From JBBDIM01 sp040880405 (lineage in GTDB: Bacteria > Planctomycetota > Planctomycetia > Pirellulales > Pirellulaceae), in the NCBI GenBank assembly GCA_040880405.1, contig JBBDIM010000057.1, positions 1-39,521 of the forward strand: a stretch of 39,521 bases of DNA, read 5' to 3'. The notes below the pieces were generated by a model that saw nothing but the letters and a program-made list of their open reading frames with translations, was not told the DNA's origin and did no database searches. The stretch's first letter is position 1, and every line of letters starts with the position of its first letter. The position numbers were made by a program, and so were the translations under genes. Below are positions 25,330-33,190 of the stretch, piece by piece.

Positions 25330-25340
25330 CTTTGATCGAA

Positions 25341-25368
25341 GGCTCACACGGCGATGTGAGCCTTTTTT
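25341..25368 (+). terminator. Rho-independent terminator of tRNA-Leu
   Basis: GGCTCACA (25341-25348) pairs perfectly with TGTGAGCC (25355-25362) around a 6-nt loop, followed by six T. It lies 12 bases after the tRNA. Confidence 0.93.
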
Positions 25369-25439
25369 GTTTCTTGGCCTGGGGCCGAGCGGTAAGCCTG
25401 GAATTGTGCTTTCTTGCCCCCTTGGATGGGCGGGGTGGT

Positions 25440-25843
25440 TTGAGACTCTTTTGCCCCTCTTGTGGTTTTTTATTGGCCGCCCCTCGGCCGGGCGGTTTGC
25501 CCATTCGGGGGCCGTACAGGTTGTGGTGTCGGGCCCGTTTTTGGCTTTGTGAGCGCTGTATCTTGTGGGCCCCCGATTGGAAAAAAAGGCGGCCAAGCGG
25601 CCAAGAAATTTCGGACCTCAAAATAATAATGGCAGCCTAAGCGACCGTGGATGGTCGTAGTGGAAGAAAAGGCCCCTAAGGGCACCCCCATTTTGGTGTT
25701 TTTTTCTTGGCCGGCCGGCCAAGCTATTGCGAGATACCACACGAGATCCTTTGCGTTTGGATTTTTGTGAACATTTGCACAGTACCTCCACGCTTCAAAT
25801 TTTCAAAGAGCCACCCCCATTCTACCCGGCAGTTCGCAGAACC
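25440..25843 (-). repeat. Dispersed ~400-bp structured element, copy B (inverted)
   Basis: Read on the minus strand it aligns with 7771-8165 throughout, with a variable middle. The conserved block (25440-25580) matches copy A at 124 of 141 positions without gaps. Its stem is 25568-25580 with 25501-25513, and the pair that is T-A in copy A is C-G here. A perfect palindrome CTTGGCCGGCCGGCCAAG replaces the TGGCCGCGCGGCCA palindrome of copy A. It starts about 70 bases after the tRNA-Leu terminator and points towards it. Confidence 0.75.
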
Positions 25844-26302
25844 CCTGGGATCGCCGACGTCGTGCGTCGGGAGCACTGCGGTCAACGTTGAACGTCTCGC
25901 TGCAATCGCAAATTTCAAGGCCAGAAACAACCACGATCACGGGTCTGGGCATGGCACCCTTGCGCCTTAGCGGCTTTGCGATAGGTCGAAAAATCGGCTC
26001 TTATTCGCGAGCAAACACGAACTATCGTTCCGGAAATGACGATCAGAATTAAGGAATTTGAAACGCAGAGACGCAGCGTGCGAGAGAGGGAGTCCTTCGC
26101 GCTTTCTGTGTCGCCGCCTTCTAACCCGAATTATTCACGACTAATCTGCTGCGAGGCCGTAAGTCCTTCCGGTGGACTGCCTGGGATTTCACTGGTCATC
26201 CTCGGCGGATTTCAATACGCCTGCGGGTGAACCAGTTCGTTCGCCTTGCCACGAAAGGCCTTACGGCCTCTCGCGACGATCATCATGAATCATCCGGGCG
26301 AA
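25844..26302. other. Gene-free spacer with repeat fragments
   Basis: It contains GGGCATGGCACCC (about 25948), also found at about 3357 and 35032, a TTGAAACGCAGAGACGCAG half-unit (26056) of the palindrome seen at 34915, and GAGGCCGTAAG paired with CTTACGGCCTC (26151 and 26262 areas). No credible gene is seen. Confidence 0.6.
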
Positions 26303-27379
26303 TCATCGGACGCCGCTGGGCTGAACGGCACGGGTGAAATCGAACTGGAATTGGTGCTCGTTACGATCGGGGACGACTTTTGTTTCTTGGCAAAGTTCCT
26401 CAGTGGTGGGGTGGAACGTCATTGCCTCAACGCGAACTTGATCCTCCCGCGGCGTAAACCGGTACAGCCGTAACCAGCCACTACCGTAGTCCTGCATCAG
26501 TTCATGCACGATGTTGCCGTGGTCTCCAGGAGACTGAGCCTTGTGCGCATGTGTGCGGCTCTGGTCGCCAGAGAACACCGCGACGAGATTGGCGTGTTTG
26601 CGATAACACTTGTCCCACATCTGCTGGGGTGTGTTACCGCGTTTGCCATGGATTTTGTGCCAGGTCATCCTCCCTTTCTCGCCACTAAAATATTCCTCCG
26701 CTTGCTTCGGCTTCACCCTTGGCCCCCATCCCATATGCGAGGTAATAAACGCCGGGCGATTCGCGTGCTGAGAGAGGATCTCGTTGGCCCATTCCAGCAC
26801 GTCGTCCGGCGCGTTGCACTCGAGGTGCAGGCAGAGCAGGTCCATTCCGCCGGCGGAAAATAATTGGTAGCTGTTGGCGTTATTGCCGGAGACCTGAGAA
26901 CCCATGGGCGATCCGCCATAGGAACCGCCGTACCAAGGAAAGTCCTGAAAACGGCTTTCTGGGAAGTATCGCTGAAAGAGAGTCGAGTCTCCTTGACTGG
27001 TCATGTCATGATTCCCGACAGAAATGCCGTAGGGAACCTTGCCGTGTAGTTTGTCCATACACTTGCGCGCGACCTCCCACTGCTGTGGCTCGTTCTTGTC
27101 GACGATGTCCCCCACATGGCTCACGAAAGCAATCCGGTGCCGCTTTAGGTTGGCCGCAATCCAATCGGTATGGGCTTCGAAAATCGGATTGCTGACCGGT
27201 GTTTCGCTCTCAGGCTGCGACTTGGTCCCCACCCCTTTGTAGGCTTGAGTGTCCGGTATGAGCACAAACGTGAATGACCCTTCGGGGGTGTCTGTCAGTT
27301 GTTCGGCCTGAACCTGAGCGGTCAGGTTTAGGATTCCAAAGGCCAGGGCGAGCATGGTCCGGAAAATCTGCTGAGTCAT
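26303..27379 (-). CDS. Exported metallophosphoesterase
   Basis: A calcineurin-like phosphoesterase of 358 residues. There is a signal peptide (ALAFGILNLTAQVQA, cleavage near residue 25), then the two-metal site in order: LIPDTQ, HVGDIVDK, SVGNHDM, ITSHMG and FSGDQSRTHAH. The last motif departs from the usual GHxH but keeps the terminal HAH. It is expected outside the cytoplasm; the substrate (phosphomonoester or diester) is unknown. AAGGAACC precedes the ATG. It is downstream of a DUF1559 gene and a small lipoprotein on the same strand, probably in one transcription unit. Confidence 0.9.
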   Translation of the reverse strand: MTQQIFRTMLALAFGILNLTAQVQAEQLTDTPEGSFTFVLIPDTQAYKGVGTKSQPESETPVSNPIFEAHTDWIAANLKRHRIAFVSHVGDIVDKNEPQQWEVARKCMDKLHGKVPYGISVGNHDMTSQGDSTLFQRYFPESRFQDFPWYGGSYGGSPMGSQVSGNNANSYQLFSAGGMDLLCLHLECNAPDDVLEWANEILSQHANRPAFITSHMGWGPRVKPKQAEEYFSGEKGRMTWHKIHGKRGNTPQQMWDKCYRKHANLVAVFSGDQSRTHAHKAQSPGDHGNIVHELMQDYGSGWLRLYRFTPREDQVRVEAMTFHPTTEELCQETKVVPDRNEHQFQFDFTRAVQPSGVR

Positions 27380-27437
27380 TTTGGTTCCTTGGGGTGACTG
27401 ATCGTAGCGAGGGTAAGTAAACGCTTTTCGTCCCGTG

Positions 27438-27872
27438 TTATTGATCGTCCAATTCGATTCGGACGTCGTTCGTCCCGGCTTCCGGTATCGTTGCTGTCAG
27501 GCCGCTTGTTTGGGGATCGCGGTACTTTCCGGGCAGAAAAAAGGTTTCCTTAAATCCACCGCCCGGCAAATCGACCGCCTCGAATTTGGAAACAACCACC
27601 TTGTACTCACCGGGCACCGCACCATCTCCGGGATCGAAGGTTTGCAGAGTAAATCGGCCCTGTTGGTCGGTTTTTGCCGCTGCGGCGTATGGGTGCAGTT
27701 GGGGTGAGAAGACAACCCGAGCGTCTGAACAGGGATCCTCGTTATAGAACACCGTTCCTGATGCTTGGACAAGAGCGGGACGACCCTCAACCACTTGTTT
27801 TCCACATCCCCCCTGTGAAAGGAGACTCAAAACAATGAGGCCCCACGCAAAACGGGTTAATCCATGATTCAT
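27438..27872 (-). CDS. Small secreted carboxypeptidase-regulatory-like protein
   Basis: A 144-residue protein with an N-terminal export signal ending LSLLSQGGCGK; the cysteine at about 23 suggests a lipoprotein, though QGGC is a weak lipobox. The rest is a single beta-sandwich like carboxypeptidase regulatory domains: ASGTVFYNEDPCSDARVVFSP, AKTDQQGRFTLQTFDPGDGAVPGEYKVVV. Such proteins very often follow DUF1559 genes in planctomycetes. Function is unknown. Confidence 0.82.
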   Translation of the reverse strand: MNHGLTRFAWGLIVLSLLSQGGCGKQVVEGRPALVQASGTVFYNEDPCSDARVVFSPQLHPYAAAAKTDQQGRFTLQTFDPGDGAVPGEYKVVVSKFEAVDLPGGGFKETFFLPGKYRDPQTSGLTATIPEAGTNDVRIELDDQ

Positions 27873-27996
27873 GGTTACTGATTCCTAAGGCGTTGGCCAC
27901 GCATGGCAATAAGGCAAAGGGACACTGGGAGGCAATCCATCAGGCCAAACGACTTAACCGGAAGGCCTGACGGAAAGCTAGGGCTATTGGGGAGAA

Positions 27997-29103
27997 TTAA
28001 TACTCGCCAGAAATAATTTCGCCACCACCCATCGATCCGAGAGCCCCCCACACGCCAAACGGGCTCGTGCCTGACCGCACGTCCCGCTGCGACAGGTCTC
28101 CCGTATCGATGGTCTCCGCGATGAATCGAACCGATCCATCGGCAAGCAATGCATGGACACCGCCTGGATGATAGCTGCTGGCGGGGGCTTGTCCATTTGA
28201 ATGGTCGTTTGAGCTTTGAAGGCAATGTGGAGAATTCGGCGGCAATATCGTACTGACCCCGGTGTAAGCCGTCACGCCATTGGCCCAACCGTTGCCACGC
28301 AAGTTGCGGTTGTTACCCTCCGATAACATGCGCGGGTTCAGGGGATCCCTTTCCAGTAAGCACATAATGCTATTGTTGTAGCCCGGGTCGGTACCTCGCG
28401 AGTTCGCCACACCTCCTCGAACGGCATTGGGATCGTTGCTGGTCGCGATCTCCGCCATGGCCACCGTGTTCGATGTGCCATCAATGACATCCCGCATCTT
28501 ACGCTGTGCCTGGAATCCAAACAAACCGCGGCGATCGTTGCGGACACTTGCCCTTGAACTCACGTTTTCCGAACCAGTGATCCGACGATTGTTGTCACCC
28601 CATGAGAAAGCGTAATTGGTTTGACCCCCGAGTTTATCAACACTGATTTCCGGGGCGGAGGGACACATGAGGGTCGGAATGTTCTGCATGAATGGCAGGT
28701 AGTCAGGGTAACTACCGGGGCGGGGCCCAAACGCGCTGTACGAGACACCGTTAAATGTTTGTGGCGACGAGATCTGATCGTAAAGTGCCTGTTGCTCGAT
28801 CGCTGGTAGCATCCCGATGAATCCGCTGGCGCGGTTCACATTGTCCAATTGGGGCTGAAGCGTCCCTCCGTCGGCATGGCCGGTGCCGCCTCGACCATAG
28901 GGGAAACTCCCGAACGTATCGTGGTAGATATGCAGGGCGATACCCAGTTGCTTGAAGTTGTTCGAGCAACTCATCCGCCGGGCTGCTTCGCGGGCCTGCT
29001 GCACCGCCGGTAACAGCAGCGCGACCAGGACCCCGATGATGGCGATCACGACCAGTAGTTCGACAAGCGTAAACCCAGATTGTCGACGTAAAGTAGTGGA
29101 CAT
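27997..29103 (-). CDS. DUF1559 protein with type IV pilin-like N-terminus
   Basis: A 368-residue protein of a family greatly expanded in planctomycetes. The N-terminus GFTLVELLVVIAIIGVLVAL is a type III (prepilin peptidase) signal; AVQQAREAARRMSCSNNFKQLGIALHIYHD follows. Near the C-terminus is the family's H-X-L-ADGSVRF motif (GGVHALLADGSVRFIAETID). ATG 29103 places the pilin signal at the start; the frame is open 30 codons further but those residues do not belong. It may form pseudopilin or surface fibres. It heads the minus-strand set with the lipoprotein and phosphoesterase. Confidence 0.95.
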   Translation of the reverse strand: MSTTLRRQSGFTLVELLVVIAIIGVLVALLLPAVQQAREAARRMSCSNNFKQLGIALHIYHDTFGSFPYGRGGTGHADGGTLQPQLDNVNRASGFIGMLPAIEQQALYDQISSPQTFNGVSYSAFGPRPGSYPDYLPFMQNIPTLMCPSAPEISVDKLGGQTNYAFSWGDNNRRITGSENVSSRASVRNDRRGLFGFQAQRKMRDVIDGTSNTVAMAEIATSNDPNAVRGGVANSRGTDPGYNNSIMCLLERDPLNPRMLSEGNNRNLRGNGWANGVTAYTGVSTILPPNSPHCLQSSNDHSNGQAPASSYHPGGVHALLADGSVRFIAETIDTGDLSQRDVRSGTSPFGVWGALGSMGGGEIISGEY

Positions 29104-29623
29104 AGCAGACTCCAAAATAGAAACAAACAATGCCAACGAGTGGCTAATGCACTCGAGATCCCAATGTTCACCACGGAAGGCAACGATCTCCATGAGATCC
29201 GCCGCGGAGAAAGTTGATGCAATCGTTTTACCGGTTCAGGATGAAGAAAAAATGAAGATCGGTTGCCGGTAAGTATTAATAGTGCGAGTAGATTGGATGA
29301 AGGAGAGCGCGAAAAGTCGCTTCCTGATGGGTGAACGGTCGTTTTCAATCGATCTCCGGTGGTGGGTTTTCGGGTCATGACATCGCCTGGAAGCGACGGA
29401 AAATCAAAGCGTCACGGCGCAAGCCGTACGGTATCATCGACGCGGTAACCGGGGCGACGCGGGAGAGCGGTTCACCGGAGGGCTCGCCCTTCCGCTTTTA
29501 TTGAGGGGAACCCTGGCCGGGGTGGTCTTGGAAACTTTGCTACCCCTGGGATTTCGTCTGGTACAATGCCGGGGCAATTTCCTCTGTCCTTTCCGCAAAT
29601 CTTCTTACTCGGGCCAGCCTCCC
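29104..29623. other. Divergent intergenic region, no gene seen
   Basis: About 520 bases between the DUF1559 and barnase starts. GGTACAATGCC at 29567 could supply a -10 (TACAAT) for the barnase/barstar pair. No repeat family or RNA was recognised. Confidence 0.45.
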
Positions 29624-30163
29624 ATGCCCCACCGTTTCAAGCGTCGTCTCCTGGTTGCCGCGTTCGTGGTCTTGCTGAGTGGTGGGCTCGGGCTGGGGCG
29701 CTATTTTGGGTTGCTGGAGGATGCTCCGGCCCGGAGGGGTGATGACGCTCGGCCGGTGGCCGAAGTGGTTTCCCCGGTTGACGCTGTTTCCGCTGAAAAG
29801 CTGCTCGCTTGGAACCACGGCGTTCTGCGAGACCTGGAGGAGGCGGAAATTGCCGCGCATGTTTGGGAGCATGGCGAATTGCCAGCTCGGTTTCTTACCA
29901 AGCGCGAGGCTCAGCGGCTGGGTTGGGTTGCCTCGGAGGGGAATTTGTGGGAGGTGGCCGAGGGGCGCGTGATTGGGGGCGATCGATTTTTTAACCGGGA
30001 GGGACGCTTGCCGGAAGCGAGTGGGCGGCAATACGTCGAGGCGGATTTGAACTACCGAGGTGGCCGCCGGGGTGCCGAGCGGTTGGTCTTTTCGACCGAT
30101 CGATTGATCTTTGTGACCCGAGACCATTACGACACCTTCACTCAGGTCAAAACCACTCCATGA
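29624..30163 (+). CDS. Barnase-type ribonuclease with N-terminal membrane/signal segment
   Basis: A guanyl-preferring RNase of the barnase (microbial RNase) family, 179 residues from ATG 29624. Residues 8-29 are hydrophobic (LLVAAFVVLLSGGLGLG) after a basic start, so it is exported or anchored by an uncleaved signal. After a linker, residues 80-177 align with barnase: LPARFLTKREAQRLGWVAS, GGDRFFNREGRLP, EADLNY and DHYDTF. The catalytic residues are all present: E139 (barnase E73), R149 (R83), R153 (R87) and H168 (H102). It overlaps the barstar start by 4 bases (ATGA), so toxin and inhibitor are coupled. Likely roles are extracellular nutrition or competition. Confidence 0.93.
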   Translation: MPHRFKRRLLVAAFVVLLSGGLGLGRYFGLLEDAPARRGDDARPVAEVVSPVDAVSAEKLLAWNHGVLRDLEEAEIAAHVWEHGELPARFLTKREAQRLGWVASEGNLWEVAEGRVIGGDRFFNREGRLPEASGRQYVEADLNYRGGRRGAERLVFSTDRLIFVTRDHYDTFTQVKTTP

Positions 30164-30459
30164 ACGAGCCCACCCCAAATTCCTGGCCCCGGAGGATTAC
30201 CATCGTGCAGGTGTTTGAAACCACGGCGGAGGTTCACGAGACCTTGGCCGATGCCCTCCGCTTTCCCGCCTACTACGGCAAAAATCTCGACGCCCTGTGG
30301 GACTGCGCGACCTGCGATATCGACCGACCCACCCACCTCACCTGGCGCAACTTCGCCGCCACGCAAAAGAACCTCGGCCCCAAGGTGGACGCCATCCGGC
30401 AAGTGCTGGAAGAGGCGGCGGCGGAGAATTCGAATCTGGATTTTTGGGTTGAGGATTGA
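30160..30459 (+). CDS. Barstar-family ribonuclease inhibitor
   Basis: The cytoplasmic inhibitor of the barnase encoded just upstream. It has 99 residues. The barnase-binding helix is FPAYYGKNLDALWDCAT, keeping Y38, Y39, D44, W47, D48 and T51 (barstar Y29, Y30, D35, W38, D39, T42), and a later glutamate in QVLEEAAAEN matches E76. The start ATG overlaps the barnase stop. It has about ten extra N-terminal residues compared with barstar. Confidence 0.93.
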   Translation: MNEPTPNSWPRRITIVQVFETTAEVHETLADALRFPAYYGKNLDALWDCATCDIDRPTHLTWRNFAATQKNLGPKVDAIRQVLEEAAAENSNLDFWVED

Positions 30460-30482
30460 GGGGGGATTCGCTATTCATTTTT

Positions 30483-30515
30483 TAGCCACAGAGGTCACAG
30501 AGATCACAGAGGAAG
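30483..30515 (+). repeat. Left CACAGAGG inverted repeat flanking the GxxExxY gene
   Basis: TAGCCACAGAGGTCACAGAG and the next 13 bases. It is matched by the inverted copy at 30928-30962 with a few differences. Confidence 0.8.
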
Positions 30516-30574
30516 AGTTTGTGAAGTTTTATAGAAGTATTGTTTATTTTCCATGAGATTGGATTGGAGGTGGG

Positions 30575-30940
30575 ATGAGCGATCCGTTGACCGAGGCGAT
30601 TATTGGGGCGGCGATCGAAGTTCATCGAATTCTCGGCCCGGGGTTGCTTGAGTCGATTTACGAAGAGGCGCTATGCCATGAACTTTCTTTGCGGGGAATC
30701 CCGGCGGAGCAGCAAGTGCCAATCGATGTGATTTACAAGGGTAAGGTGATCAAAGGGCAGGAGCTGGACCTTGTTGTCGCCCAGCAGGTCGTTGTTGAAC
30801 TCAAGTCGGTATCGAAATTGCCGGAAGTCGCGGTGGCCCAGACACTTTCTTATTTGAGAGCGACTGGACTAAAACGGGGGCTCTTAATGAACTTCGGTGA
30901 ATCGCGATTAGTCGACGGAATCAAACGTCTCTCTCTGTGA
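30575..30940 (+). CDS. GxxExxY protein
   Basis: A 121-residue member of the GxxExxY (PDDEXK_3-like) family, named from the motif in GPGLLESIYEEAL. The nuclease-like core is visible as ELDLVVAQQVVVELKSV (D...ExK), so it may bind or cut nucleic acid, although activity is not established for the family. GGAGGTGGG just before the ATG is the strongest Shine-Dalgarno in the window. The gene is bracketed by inverted CACAGAGG repeats, which suggests that gene and repeats form a unit. Confidence 0.9.
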   Translation: MSDPLTEAIIGAAIEVHRILGPGLLESIYEEALCHELSLRGIPAEQQVPIDVIYKGKVIKGQELDLVVAQQVVVELKSVSKLPEVAVAQTLSYLRATGLKRGLLMNFGESRLVDGIKRLSL

Positions 30941-30962
30941 CCTCTGTGCCCTCTGTGGCTAA
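30928..30962 (-). repeat. Right CACAGAGG inverted repeat flanking the GxxExxY gene
   Basis: It ends CCTCTGTGCCCTCTGTGGCT. It overlaps the last codons of the GxxExxY gene and is the inverted partner of 30483-30515. Confidence 0.8.
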
Positions 30963-31170
30963 ACAAAAAAGAGCGGCGGATGGCGGATTTATACGGATAA
31001 GCATGCCCGCGATTCGTCGTTTTCCTCGCTTGCGATCCGTGGCTGTCTCGGTTGCCAGGGGTTTCTTTCTTGGCCTGCGGTGGTGATCTTCTATAATTCT
31101 CGGTTGCACTAGAGTACGCGGTTGCACGAGGAACGCGCGCGACCATCCAAAAAATTTCAGCGGAGAGGCT

Positions 31171-32595
31171 ATGAACGACGAGCACGGAGCCGAATTACCC
31201 CGGACCTTGGTCCAGTTACGCGAGAGTGGTTGGGAATCGCGGCCGGTGAAGCAGGAGATTCGCGCGAATTTTATTCGTAAATTGGCCGCGCGGGAAGAAA
31301 TTTTCGCGGGCATCGTCGGCTACGAGGATACTGTCCTGCCGGAGGTCAACCTGGCCCTAATCGCCGGGCACGACCTGCTGTTTCTGGGCGAGAAGGGGCA
31401 GGCGAAAAGCCGGATGATGCGGTCGTTGGTCGGTTTGCTGGACGAGTATGTCCCGTATCTCGATATCCCCGGCTGCCCAGTGCATGAGGATCCGTATCAC
31501 CCCATTACCGAAGCCGGAAAGCGGTGCGTCGCCGAACGGGCTGAGGAGGAGATACCAATCGCCTGGTGGCCCCGGCAAGATCGGTATGCCGAGCGGCTTT
31601 CCCCGGGCACAAAGTTCGCCGATGTGATTGGCGAGATCGACCCCTCCAAGCTGGCCGGTGGCACCAGCATGTCGGCCGAAGAGGCGCTACACTTTGGGTT
31701 GATTCCGCGGATGCACCGAGGAATCTTCGCCATGAACGAACTGCCGGAACTGGACGAGCTGGTCCAGGTGGGGTTGTTCAACATGCTGGAGGAACGGGAC
31801 GTCCAGATCCGGGGGTACCCGGTCAGTTTTGATATCGACCTGTTTTTGATCTTCTCGGCCAACCCGGCCACCTACAACCGAAGTGGCAAGGTGATTCCGC
31901 AGCTTAAGGACCGGATTGGTTCGGTAATCCACACCCACTACCCCCGCGAGCGAGATTTGGGCATCCAGATCATGCACAGCGAGGCGGAAGTCGACCTGGG
32001 TGGTGAGTATCCGGTGGTGGTGCCCCACTTCATTAGCGAAGTCCTGGAGCAGATCACCATCTGCGGCCGCAGAAGCAAGTACATCGACCAAGAGTCGGGC
32101 ATCAGTGCGCGGTTTAGTATCGCCAACTACCGGACCGTGGTCGCAAGTGCCCGGCAGCGGGGGATTTTGCTGGGGGAAAAACCGTCGGTCGCCCGACTGT
32201 CCGACCTGGGGCATCTTTATTCGTCGTCGCTGGGGAAGCTGGAGCTCGACATGATGGGGAGCCATCAAATGTCGGAGCGGCAGGTGCTGGACGCCTTAAT
32301 CGCTGAGGCGGTAAGTGGGGTGTTCCAGGAGTATGTCCAGGAGCATGGCCTCTCGGAAATCGCGGAGATTTTTAGCAAGGGGGTGAAGATCGAGGTGGGA
32401 GACTTGCTGCCTTCGTCCGAGTACGCCGCCCGGCTAAAACGAGTACTGCCGATCTGGGATCGAGCCTTCGAGGTGAACGCGTCGGAGAACGAGCAGGTGA
32501 GGGCTTCCTGTGTGGAGTTTGTGCTAGCCGGGCTGTACTCGCTCGACCGAATTTCCCGGCAGCAGCAGCATGGGAAGATTAGTTATGAGGTGTGA
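31171..32595 (+). CDS. MoxR/magnesium-chelatase-like AAA+ ATPase
   Basis: A 474-residue AAA+ ATPase of the MoxR/ChlI group, a class that acts as a chaperone with VWA-domain partners. Walker A is GEKGQAKS (73-80). The Walker B region is GIFAMNELPELDE, with Asn where Asp is usual before Glu. Sensor 1 is LIFSANPATYNRSGK, followed by LKDRIGSVIHTHYP as the arginine-finger region, and the C-terminal helical lid is long. AGCGGAGAGG precedes the ATG. The VWA partner follows on the same strand but after a 595-bp block of repeats and a MITE-like insertion, so co-transcription is not assured. Confidence 0.9.
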   Translation: MNDEHGAELPRTLVQLRESGWESRPVKQEIRANFIRKLAAREEIFAGIVGYEDTVLPEVNLALIAGHDLLFLGEKGQAKSRMMRSLVGLLDEYVPYLDIPGCPVHEDPYHPITEAGKRCVAERAEEEIPIAWWPRQDRYAERLSPGTKFADVIGEIDPSKLAGGTSMSAEEALHFGLIPRMHRGIFAMNELPELDELVQVGLFNMLEERDVQIRGYPVSFDIDLFLIFSANPATYNRSGKVIPQLKDRIGSVIHTHYPRERDLGIQIMHSEAEVDLGGEYPVVVPHFISEVLEQITICGRRSKYIDQESGISARFSIANYRTVVASARQRGILLGEKPSVARLSDLGHLYSSSLGKLELDMMGSHQMSERQVLDALIAEAVSGVFQEYVQEHGLSEIAEIFSKGVKIEVGDLLPSSEYAARLKRVLPIWDRAFEVNASENEQVRASCVEFVLAGLYSLDRISRQQQHGKISYEV

Positions 32596-32607
32596 GGGAA
32601 GGGTGAC

Positions 32608-32696
32608 CTCGCAGGGGATGAGTCCGATTATCTAGAAGTGGCAAGGCGTGTTGCCCCGGGCTCCCGGCGATAATTGGACTTATCCCCTTCGCCGCG
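32608..32696. repeat. GGGGATRAGTCC hairpin unit 4
   Basis: The left arm has GGGGATGAGTCCGATTATC and the right arm GATAATTGGACTTATCCCC. The wobble orientation is the plus strand. Confidence 0.8.
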
Positions 32697-32839
32697 CTGA
32701 AGCGAGTTCGCGGTAGGGAAATGGAGAGGGCCTTGGCCAGTGGCGCGTAAAGGGGATAAGTCCCAAGTTGGTGCGTTGATGCTAGGGGCTTCGTTTGCCT
32801 GAGTGGAGAGTGAGGGGACTCATCCCCTGCGAGTTCATT
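32684..32839 (+). repeat. 156-bp tandem repeat, first copy (uninterrupted)
   Basis: It begins CCCCTTCGCCGCGCTGAAGC and ends before the next occurrence of the same string at 32840. It contains hairpin unit 5 (arms at 32750-32763 and 32814-32833). It serves as the empty-site comparison for the interrupted second copy. Confidence 0.85.
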
Positions 32840-33162
32840 CCCCTTCGCCGCGCTGAAGCGAGTTCGCGGTGGGGAAATTGATACGGCCTTGGCGTGCAAC
32901 ATTTAAAGGGGATAAGTCTGGGCTGCTAAAAGTTTGGCATTGACACGGATTTAGTATGCGCGGTTTTTGTTCCGTCCAATCGGCGATTCGCCCGGAAAAA
33001 CACGGGCTTTTGCGATTGGAGGAAAAATAGTTGCGCAAGGTTGAAAACCGGCCACAACCCCAAACTTTTAGCAGCCCAGGATAAGTCCCTCGATGGTGCG
33101 TTGATGTTAGGGGCTTCATTTGCCTGAGTGGGGAGTGAGGGGACTCATCCCCTGTGAGTTTG
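32840..33162 (+). repeat. 156-bp tandem repeat, second copy (interrupted)
   Basis: It repeats the first copy with moderate divergence up to GGGGATAAGTC at 32918, is broken by a 160-bp element, and resumes at 33079 with GGATAAGTCCC, then TGGTGCGTTGATG and GGACTCATCCCC. Confidence 0.85.
32919..33078. mobile_element. 160-bp MITE-like element with 19-bp TIRs and 9-bp TSD
   Basis: The terminal inverted repeats are perfect: TGGGCTGCTAAAAGTTTGG at 32919-32937 and its exact reverse complement at 33060-33078. The flanks are the 9-bp direct repeat GGATAAGTC (32910-32918 and 33079-33087). The interior has a secondary inverted repeat TCCAATCG/CGATTGGA and no gene, so it is non-autonomous. The matching uninterrupted sequence lies next to it in the first tandem copy. 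A 9-bp duplication suggests mobilisation by a DDE transposase, but the family cannot be named. Confidence 0.9.
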
Positions 33163-33190
33163 AGCGGATCTTTCCAGAGGAACGTTTTTC

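Noticed and set aside
32608..33162. Possible CRISPR array from the regularly repeated GGGGATRAGTCC strings
   Set aside because: The repeats alternate in orientation as hairpin arms, spacing is not constant, and no cas gene is present. The pattern fits intergenic hairpins, a tandem duplication and a MITE.
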